This document shows positions 42,701 through 48,418 of a stretch of 48,418 bases of DNA, one piece after another; positions within the stretch are counted from its first letter, which is position 1, and every line of letters begins with the position of its first letter. The position numbers and the translations under genes were made by a program. Source of the DNA: Bacilli bacterium (GTDB lineage Bacteria; Bacillota_I; Bacilli_A; RF39; UBA660); NCBI GenBank assembly GCA_017525035.1, contig JAFXTH010000001.1, forward strand, positions 1 through 48,418, written 5' to 3'. A model generated the notes under the pieces. The model was given only the letters and a program-made list of their open reading frames with translations, ran no database searches and had not been told where the DNA came from.

Positions 42701-43861
42701 ACTGATTACAATGAAATGCAATATTTTGTAGGTAATGTGTATTATGAAGAAATGCTATTAAATGGATTTATAGCAAAATATAACTTTACAGAAGGTGAAG
42801 GTTCTATTGCTAGAGATACTGGAAATCATTACCCATTAACTCTTAATAATTGTGAATGGGTATCACCGGAAGCAGGGCTTATATTAGATGGTGAGAATAC
42901 TTATGTAGAAATTCCTACATTGTCTCAACTAATTAAGTTTGAGCAAGGTTTCTCAATAGAATTTGAAGGAAGTTTTCCTGATAATGAAAAGGCTAAAATA
43001 TTTGATATTGCTACACTATATGATAATGATAAGGCTGAAAACAAAAATGGTTCTATAAATTGCTTTATAGAAAATAGCACATTAGGGTTTGAGAGTAATG
43101 CTTTGAATTTTAAATCATTTAAGTTTAAATCTGCTTGGAATAATCCTGATGCTTCTTATAAATATAAATTTAACTGTGTTTATATAGGAGACAAAAAATA
43201 TAGACTTGATATTTATATTGATGATACATTATTCCAAACTGCTACATTTATTGGAAGTGTTTCCAATATCATTAGAACTAGCAATTTTATAGGAAAATCA
43301 AATACAACAACTGATAAACTACTAAAAGGTGTTCTTAAAAACTTTAAAATATCTATATTTACAAGTAATGATGCCCCAAGTTATAGAAATAGTTTATTTG
43401 AATTTGATATATCACCAACTGACTTTGGTAAAGATATCTATGTTGAAGCAATAACTAAAGGTATTAATATGAGGTATCCACAACATATGAAAAAATTAAA
43501 ACATATCTTTGTCAAAGCAATAGGTGGAAACAAATACGGTGAGTTCTTCTTTGAGTTATATGCAGACGGGCATAGAGTTAATGACCCTAGAAAATTCTAT
43601 GTATATAAAGATGAAAATGGAACTTTAGTATATGATTATACTGGTGAGAGAATATTCTCATTAGATGAAATAAATTCAGTTTTAGGTAATATAAGACTTG
43701 ATGAGACTAAATTAGGTGAAGGAAAATACCAAACTAAAAAATTAGTAATTCCTAAAAAAGCAAAAAACTTTAGTTGTAGAATTTATGGTAATACAGATGA
43801 TTATTTAAGTTTAGAAAGTTTTGGCTTTGTGTGTAAATTAGGAAAGGTTAAGGAAGGTTAG
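39740..43861 (+). CDS. Giant tail nozzle-like protein with two lectin-like (LamG/ConA) insertions
   Basis: This 1373-residue protein starts like a tail tubular B/nozzle protein: FLGGINTEFSDDNSGDTDFE, then a beta-propeller-like body with VYYKGDTIWFSDINNFSYVP, ICYFKKGYIIFTKERIYKM and TVVPIEDTLFFASPRGLYAL. From ~residue 647 to ~1000 and from ~1010 to ~1206 are two concanavalin-like modules (YDFTTAEGTVVEDLSGNERD and YNFTEGEGSIARDTGNHYPL, each with a LDGE step). The C-terminal part (MRYPQHMKKLKHIFVKAIGG, KNFSCRIYGNTDDYLSLES) returns to the nozzle type. The inserts could bind cell-surface sugars. AGGAGGTGA precedes its ATG. Confidence 0.75.
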   Translation: MGVYQKFRGDPEKKLFFLLENFLGGINTEFSDDNSGDTDFESIINFEMDKLGTLNKRGGFGEINALSQILNKIPINRFPYVQNRSETNPFPETGNNNIVYAKLLQNDNGCFRALAGFSGEDAYRKYQELYGFQNNRFKLLIITADFVSDEVVNGSHAFYYEVYLPDLEYDGQGHPTDTETLVVNHYVIELPVNFKWNRNLMNIETIEFYDKIFFTSNDGGLITFDRSDTIASDANLAAAFTYNGWTDVTHSVLNAAYVPSGLEIRHIGFNVLCDNPMTAINTTGISNKTIQGVYISTTDNIPLVNAIPLGKPFLLNVIYTAESGFSGDFDIEMKEGDNALTFTKTINSTYTREGLKSYNIQFQDVPDGEVEIKITMVDGSSQPISGLQPYYDYYPVEQIDTELKPATQLNIGDYGICEMYSRAVYYKGDTIWFSDINNFSYVPHSNWVTLPIEPTDRITKICYFKKGYIIFTKERIYKMVGSFGQSDFAVQPVNMSIGCHAGNTVVPIEDTLFFASPRGLYALKSSTFVEGFENVKEVDVKVKTLTNNFTKFNDDLARPAIRFNGINEKAYATRYKDKYLLFYNNYGDMGDYAAQNDLDTLVYQFDIGSYTTYRFKEKPTFLFMVDNAIETFSTRLEEPVYDDEETVLEYDFTTAEGTVVEDLSGNERDGIIKGDYGIVDKKGIALDGETSYTKTDPRNITFEDGFSIKMDVESSEYTPYYYPTIPLFHFTNYVDTFPDFTQTKSTFSSIRLIRVATYYLYATITYAYSQVNATTVRIKPTITLNASDVAIKVGSVSYKVMSTETTYIDEGPSTISLGDELTKTIELPSFLMSMSAGTYIDDELTFTLDYDVTNIGTFSILDINKYTNEISLVNMAYGGGSNNKPYYEFYAHIDNGDGKLRTRMFFTNNYNNADYIIDGDYSLVGNTVYDFTKRQTIEVRYTREGNYLKCSSYINNEFIEDIGYLPIELVRLLPTKALNRLEGLREGTDYNEMQYFVGNVYYEEMLLNGFIAKYNFTEGEGSIARDTGNHYPLTLNNCEWVSPEAGLILDGENTYVEIPTLSQLIKFEQGFSIEFEGSFPDNEKAKIFDIATLYDNDKAENKNGSINCFIENSTLGFESNALNFKSFKFKSAWNNPDASYKYKFNCVYIGDKKYRLDIYIDDTLFQTATFIGSVSNIIRTSNFIGKSNTTTDKLLKGVLKNFKISIFTSNDAPSYRNSLFEFDISPTDFGKDIYVEAITKGINMRYPQHMKKLKHIFVKAIGGNKYGEFFFELYADGHRVNDPRKFYVYKDENGTLVYDYTGERIFSLDEINSVLGNIRLDETKLGEGKYQTKKLVIPKKAKNFSCRIYGNTDDYLSLESFGFVCKLGKVKEG

Positions 43862-43871
43862 GTGAGTAAAT

Positions 43872-46124
43872 ATGGCTTACAATAAAAGAATTAATGATGA
43901 AGATTTACCTGGAAACTATGTTGATGGTTCAGTTTTACTTCATACAGATATGAATAAACTTGAGACATTAACTAGAGAAGGTATAAATGATAATTATGAA
44001 GATATACAAAAATTACAAGATGGAACATTTGTAATTGGTTATGCAGCAACTGCTGGAAGTGCAGAGACATCTTCTGCACTTGACAGTGCTACATTATCTA
44101 CTTATGATGAAGAAACATTACAAAATAATGATGCAAAAGTTCCTACATCTAAACAAGTTAAAGAATATGTGGATGCTGCTGTTTCTGGAATTGTTACAGA
44201 CTATCCAGATTTAACAAATAAACCTCAAATAAATGGGGTTACTCTTGTAGGAAACAAGACATCTAGTGATTTAGGTATTGATGTGCCTATCTACTACTAT
44301 GATGGGCAAAACAATGCCACTAATGTTGCTATGTTTAATGAACTTTGTGATAAGTTTGATGATGGTGAAAAGTTCTTACTTGTAGGTAAAGTACAATTAC
44401 AAAATGGTTATACATATAATGGAACTTTCTATGACAGAAAAATAGAGGTTTTAGTACCAATCAGTGTAAAAGATTTTACTGATTATGAGGAAGAAGGAAC
44501 AACTTATTACTCATTTATGACAGACCCAGTTAGAACAACTAGTGGTTATGCTGTTGGTGGTGTAAAACTTACAGGTACTTGGGGCAATTTTACAGCCTGT
44601 GAAGAAATGACTTTCTCTTATGATGAAGGTCCTGCTAAAAAAGGAGACTTAGCAACAGTTGCACTTAGTGGAAGTTATAATGATTTATCTGATAAGCCAA
44701 CTATTGCACAGTCAGACTGGTCACAAAATAGCACAATCGCTGCTGATTATATTAAAAATAAACCAGCAATAAGAACTGGAACAGGTAGTAATTCTATTGT
44801 AGAGGGTAGCATAAGTTCAAATACTGCATCTGGTAATTATTCTCACGCAGAAGGACAGGACACAGAAGCATCTGGTAATTATTCTCACGCAGAAGGATTG
44901 TACACAGAGGCATCTAGTTCTACATCCCACGCAGAAGGGTCATCATCAGGGGCATCTGCTTATGCATCTCACGCAGAAGGTAGCACCACATTAGCCTCAG
45001 GTGTTAATTCTCACTCAGAAGGTTGTAATACAATAGCATCTAATGAAGAAGCACACGCAGAAGGGTATGGAACAACTGCATCAGGTAAACACACACATTC
45101 AGAAGGGTATCGTACAAAAGCATCAAGTGATAACCAACACGCACAAGGAAAATATAATATAGAAGATATTAATACCACTTATGCACATATTGTTGGTAAT
45201 GGTACTGCTGATAATGCTAGGTCTAATGCACATACTTTAGACTGGTCAGGTAATGCTTGGTTTGAAGGTGATGTGTATGTAGGAAGTACAAGTGGTACTA
45301 ATAAAGATGCAGGTTCTAAGAAACTTATAACAGCAGATGCTTTACCTACTAGAACAAGTGATTTAATAAATGATGGGGATAATCGTTACGCTAATCACCC
45401 ATTTATTAAAAATATAGGAAGACAACCAGGTGATACTGGTACTTATATTTTAGATGGAATAGGACAACAAGGTGATGACCATTTAACATTTGTGACAAGT
45501 AGTGGACAATATGCAGAATATATGACTATTGCAAATACATTAGATGTGACAGCACAAGAGACAATACCACAAGCACTTCCTTATTATTTAGGAAAAGTTT
45601 ACCAATATACAGGTGCAACTAATGCTAATTATACACACGGATATTTCTATCAATGTGTTAGTGATGGTGCTTCTACTCCTACATATAGTTGGGAAAGAAT
45701 AGATGTACAACCTAACAGTGGTGGAACTGTTACTGATGTACAAGTAGATGGCACTTCTATCATATCTAGTGGAGTTGCTAATTTAGTAACTAATACTGCT
45801 TACAATGCTAGTACTAATAAGATAGCAACTATGAGTGATTTGCCAACTAAGACAAGCGATTTAACTAATGATGGAAACGGAACAAAACCATTCCTTTATT
45901 GTGGGTCTAATGAAATTGACACTATAAGTGTATATGGTGGTGGTAGTGCTTACTATAAAAATTTAAGTTACGTATATCACGGTGTGTACGGAGATGAAAC
46001 TAAAGTAGTTGCTAATTATGATGATGTTCCACACGCACCAAATGTAGTTATACTAACTGAAACAGAATATAATAACTTATCAAGTTATGCAGATAATACT
46101 GAGTACCATATTATAGAAGGATAG
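43872..46124 (+). CDS. Tail fibre with SHAEG repeat (YadA-head-like) domain
   Basis: This 750-residue fibre begins MAYNKRINDEDLPGNYVDGS and has phage-fibre landmarks such as KVPTSKQVKEYVDAAVSG. Residues 319-430 form eight 14-residue repeats with the core ASGxxSHAEGxxTx, like the left-handed beta-roll of YadA/Hep_Hag trimeric adhesins. A stretch SNAHTLDWSGNAWFEGDVYV follows, known from many gut-phage fibres. It then has a second set of linker motifs (LPTKTSDLTNDG). It probably forms a trimer and attaches to the host surface. Confidence 0.82.
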   Translation: MAYNKRINDEDLPGNYVDGSVLLHTDMNKLETLTREGINDNYEDIQKLQDGTFVIGYAATAGSAETSSALDSATLSTYDEETLQNNDAKVPTSKQVKEYVDAAVSGIVTDYPDLTNKPQINGVTLVGNKTSSDLGIDVPIYYYDGQNNATNVAMFNELCDKFDDGEKFLLVGKVQLQNGYTYNGTFYDRKIEVLVPISVKDFTDYEEEGTTYYSFMTDPVRTTSGYAVGGVKLTGTWGNFTACEEMTFSYDEGPAKKGDLATVALSGSYNDLSDKPTIAQSDWSQNSTIAADYIKNKPAIRTGTGSNSIVEGSISSNTASGNYSHAEGQDTEASGNYSHAEGLYTEASSSTSHAEGSSSGASAYASHAEGSTTLASGVNSHSEGCNTIASNEEAHAEGYGTTASGKHTHSEGYRTKASSDNQHAQGKYNIEDINTTYAHIVGNGTADNARSNAHTLDWSGNAWFEGDVYVGSTSGTNKDAGSKKLITADALPTRTSDLINDGDNRYANHPFIKNIGRQPGDTGTYILDGIGQQGDDHLTFVTSSGQYAEYMTIANTLDVTAQETIPQALPYYLGKVYQYTGATNANYTHGYFYQCVSDGASTPTYSWERIDVQPNSGGTVTDVQVDGTSIISSGVANLVTNTAYNASTNKIATMSDLPTKTSDLTNDGNGTKPFLYCGSNEIDTISVYGGGSAYYKNLSYVYHGVYGDETKVVANYDDVPHAPNVVILTETEYNNLSSYADNTEYHIIEG

Positions 46125-46132
46125 GTGATATT

Positions 46133-48226
46133 ATGATTAAAACAAGTAAATCTTGTAGTGTGCCTACTGGTTATAAATTTTATGACTATATTTGGATACC
46201 ACGAAATTCTGGTTCTTCTACTGACCCTAGAATTTCTAAACCTACTGGTAGTTTAATAAGACTTAAACAATATTCTAATTTAGATTTAATAAGTTATGAA
46301 TTTGATTTTATTTGTAGCCAAGCATATCCATCAAATTTTAATGTACCTCTTTTAGGAGGTAGAAGTGCCAGTGGTGTGACTAATTCACTTGCCTGTTATA
46401 TAACTGGACAGTATAAAGTAATGGCTCATTTCCACGGAATAGAGCAATTTACTAATTTAAGTTACTTATTAAATACTAAAACAAGAGTAAGATATCAAAA
46501 TACTAGTACTTCTCCATCACAACTAATTGTAAATGGAAATAGTGAGAACTTAGTTTGGACAAATACTGTATCAATCCCAAATACAGGACCACATCTATTT
46601 GGAAACCCAACTCCAAATGATTTGTCTAGTATGTCAAAATCAATACTTGTTACAGTAAAAACTAAAATTAGTAAAATTAAAGTATATGATTTAAACAACA
46701 ATCTTATAAACAACTATGTTCCTTGTGTAAGAAAAAGTGATAATGTAATAGGAATGTATGATACAGTAGAGAATGTATTTTACACAGCATATCAAACAAC
46801 TTATGCTACAATAGGAAGTAGTAATTGTAGTTATGAAGTAGGTGATTATGATATTAAAAAAATAATGACTAAAGTAAATAGTTCTATGAAAGAAGTACAA
46901 TACATAAAGACTAATAAATTACCTAGTGCATACCAAGAAGTGGGGTACATAACAAGTAATGGTGGAGATTATTTAGATACAGGATTTGTGCCGAATAATA
47001 ATACAAAAGTAGAAGTTAAAATAAAAGCAAGTCAAGATATTAATAATATTTGGGTATTTGGTGCTAGACAAAGTGCTGAAAATTTAATGTATGGTGTATT
47101 ATTGTGCTATTATAATGGCTATTCACCATTGAAGGAAATTAGGAGTGACTATGGAAATGGGAATGAAAGTGCAGGTGGTATAGTATATTACAATACAAAC
47201 AAAAACTTGACACAGAATATTGTCACAATAGTTAAAGATAAAAATAAGTTTTATGTAGATGGTGTTTTAGTAGGCACGAATACAGCACAGACTTTTACTT
47301 GTCCTGTTAATTTGTATTTATTTAAGATTAACAGTGCTAATGGTGGAAATCATAATAGTTATATTAATATGTATTATGCAAAAATATGGGATAATGAAAC
47401 ATTAATTAGATATTATATTCCTTGCTATAGAAAATCTGATAACGCTATAGGTATGTATGATTTAGTTAATAAAACATTTACTGAGGGTGTTGGAACATTT
47501 ACAAAGGGTAATGATGTGTCCTCAATGGTTACAGTCTATGATGTTTTGCCTAGTACATATACAAGATATGGTTATGTTTGGACACCAATAAATAGTGGTT
47601 CATCTAGTGAGCCAAGAATTTGGAGAAGTTATCAAGCATTAATTATGCTTAAAGAATATTCTAATTTAGATTTAATAGGTTATGAATTTGATTTTAAGAG
47701 TGAACAAGTTTACCCAACTGATTATAATTTATGCCTTTTAGGTGGTAGAAGTGTTACTGGAGAAACTAATGGTGTTGGCTTTTATATAACTGGACAATAT
47801 AAAACTTTTAATATGTGTCACGGAGGCAACCATTATACAAACTTAACTTATACACTAGGTGTTAAATCACATATAAAATATAAAAATACTTCTGTTTCCC
47901 CATCTGAATTAATTGTAGATGGAAGTAGTGAAGACTTAACTTGGTCAAATGTTGTATCAATCCCTAATACAAAATTAGTTTTATTTATAAATTATGTAAA
48001 AAATGACACAGGTAACCCAATTCAAACAGTAAGAGTTAAAATAGGCACAGTAAAAGTATATGATTTAAGTGGAAATCTTATAAATAATTATGTTCCTTGT
48101 GTAAGAAAAAGTGATAATAGAATAGGTATGTATGACACAATAGAGGGTGTATTTTATACGACTATGGCTTCTTCTTATTCAACAATGGGAGATGCAAATT
48201 GTATATATGAAGTAGGAAATTGGTAA
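46133..48226 (+). CDS. Tail fibre/receptor-binding protein with duplicated domain
   Basis: This 697-residue protein has three modules. The first (~1-240) and third (~465-697) are similar over their whole length: PRNSGSSTDPRI against PINSGSSSEPRI, EFDFICSQAYPSNFN against EFDFKSEQVYPTDYN, and both end NNYVPCVRKSDN.IGMYDT. The middle module (~265-465) is a concanavalin-like fold with a related ending (YIPCYRKSDNAIGMYDLVN). It is the last gene before the lysis cassette. A role in receptor recognition is inferred. Confidence 0.78.
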   Translation: MIKTSKSCSVPTGYKFYDYIWIPRNSGSSTDPRISKPTGSLIRLKQYSNLDLISYEFDFICSQAYPSNFNVPLLGGRSASGVTNSLACYITGQYKVMAHFHGIEQFTNLSYLLNTKTRVRYQNTSTSPSQLIVNGNSENLVWTNTVSIPNTGPHLFGNPTPNDLSSMSKSILVTVKTKISKIKVYDLNNNLINNYVPCVRKSDNVIGMYDTVENVFYTAYQTTYATIGSSNCSYEVGDYDIKKIMTKVNSSMKEVQYIKTNKLPSAYQEVGYITSNGGDYLDTGFVPNNNTKVEVKIKASQDINNIWVFGARQSAENLMYGVLLCYYNGYSPLKEIRSDYGNGNESAGGIVYYNTNKNLTQNIVTIVKDKNKFYVDGVLVGTNTAQTFTCPVNLYLFKINSANGGNHNSYINMYYAKIWDNETLIRYYIPCYRKSDNAIGMYDLVNKTFTEGVGTFTKGNDVSSMVTVYDVLPSTYTRYGYVWTPINSGSSSEPRIWRSYQALIMLKEYSNLDLIGYEFDFKSEQVYPTDYNLCLLGGRSVTGETNGVGFYITGQYKTFNMCHGGNHYTNLTYTLGVKSHIKYKNTSVSPSELIVDGSSEDLTWSNVVSIPNTKLVLFINYVKNDTGNPIQTVRVKIGTVKVYDLSGNLINNYVPCVRKSDNRIGMYDTIEGVFYTTMASSYSTMGDANCIYEVGNW

Positions 48227-48241
48227 AAGAGGTGAAATAAA

Positions 48242-48418
48242 ATGGAAATTAGAGTAGAAGAAATAGAAAAAAGATTAGATAAGTTAGATAATATATTTGA
48301 CACAATAAATAAACTTACTATTCAAATAGAGAAATTAGCCTTAGAAACCAAATATATGAGGGAAGACTATAATGACCTTAGTGCTAGAGTGATAAATTTA
48401 GAGCAAAAACCAATAAAA
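48242..48418 (+). CDS. XhlA-like lysis accessory protein (5' part; continues at 1-228)
   Basis: The ATG at 48242 (AAAGAGGTGA 7 nt upstream) opens the frame that runs off the window end and resumes at base 1. The first 12 residues (MEIRVEEIEKRL) lie upstream of the terminal repeat; the rest, from base 48278, is the same as from base 1. Together with 1-228 it encodes 87 residues: a coiled coil and a C-terminal membrane segment. Confidence 0.7.
   Translation, partial: MEIRVEEIEKRLDKLDNIFDTINKLTIQIEKLALETKYMREDYNDLSARVINLEQKPIK
48278..48418 (+). repeat. 141-bp terminal direct repeat (equal to bases 1-141)
   Basis: The last 141 bases match the first 141 exactly, and the XhlA-like reading frame runs through without interruption. 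An exact overlap of this length is what a de Bruijn assembler leaves on a circular sequence when its largest k-mer is 141. It indicates a complete, circularly closed or circularly permuted genome rather than a biological terminal repeat. Confidence 0.93.

Noticed and set aside
1..48418. Integrase, repressor or attachment site indicating a temperate phage
   Set aside because: No such gene was found on either strand; the only small HTH candidates (20440, 28386) do not look like CI/Cro pairs.
1..48418. Alternative genetic code with TGA as tryptophan
   Set aside because: TGG is used for Trp in conserved positions (for example AWCGMF in the endolysin) and TGA serves as stop in several genes, including overlapping ATGA junctions.

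Overview
The window is a strongly AT-rich bacteriophage genome, very probably complete. Its first 141 bases (1-141) are repeated exactly as its last 141 (48278-48418), and one gene reads through the join, so the sequence closes into a circle of 48,277 bp. Strong AGGAGG-type ribosome-binding sites, AT-biased codons, normal use of TGA as stop and many TGnTATAAT promoters point to a low-GC Gram-positive (Firmicutes-type) host; the exact host cannot be read from the sequence. No integrase, excisionase, CI-like repressor, tape-measure protein, sheath or phage RNA polymerase is recognisable. The nozzle-like tail protein, large ejected-protein candidates and family A DNA polymerase suggest a lytic, short-tailed (podovirus-like) phage that relies on host RNA polymerase.

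Layout. Two transcription blocks diverge from a gene-free zone at 25.4-26.9 kb. The leftward block (25.4 to 7.8 kb, minus strand) is the takeover and replication block. It has small early genes, an amidoligase plus class II glutamine amidotransferase pair, a SNF2-like helicase, a PemK/MazF-like protein, a Sak3-like annealing protein, an SSB-like protein, a primase fused to an MCM-like AAA+ helicase, DNA polymerase A, a VRR-NUC nuclease and a YqaJ-type exonuclease. The rightward block (26.9 to 48.4 kb, then across the join to 7.6 kb) starts with a fibre-like protein and small regulators. It continues with terminase, a nucleotidyltransferase, portal, scaffold, N4 gp56-like capsid, a frameshifted glycosyltransferase, connectors, a giant nozzle protein with lectin-like insertions, two large fibres, XhlA/holin/endolysin lysis genes, and three candidate ejected virion proteins including a 1544-residue one. 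The blocks converge at a symmetrical terminator at 7.6 kb.

What stands out is non-coding. (1) A ~320-nt RNA candidate on the minus strand (about 9052-8730) has its own promoter, five helices, a possible kissing loop and a terminator. (2) A second, ~234-nt, structured RNA candidate (30487-30720) lies directly upstream of the terminase genes, also between a promoter and a terminator. (3) The divergent zone and the genes next to it are packed with perfect hairpins, including a 32-nt perfect palindrome inside a larger inverted repeat, a good candidate for the replication origin. (4) Four promoters share the upstream word AGTGCAA at exactly the same distance from TATAAT, suggesting a phage-controlled promoter class.

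How the genes may work together (inference): early leftward genes modify the host and build a replisome (primase-helicase, SSB, polymerase) together with a recombination pair (Sak3-like annealing protein and YqaJ exonuclease). The rightward genes then package DNA into an N4 gp56-type capsid. Sugar-activating and glycosyltransferase genes sit as accessory cargo inside the structural cluster.
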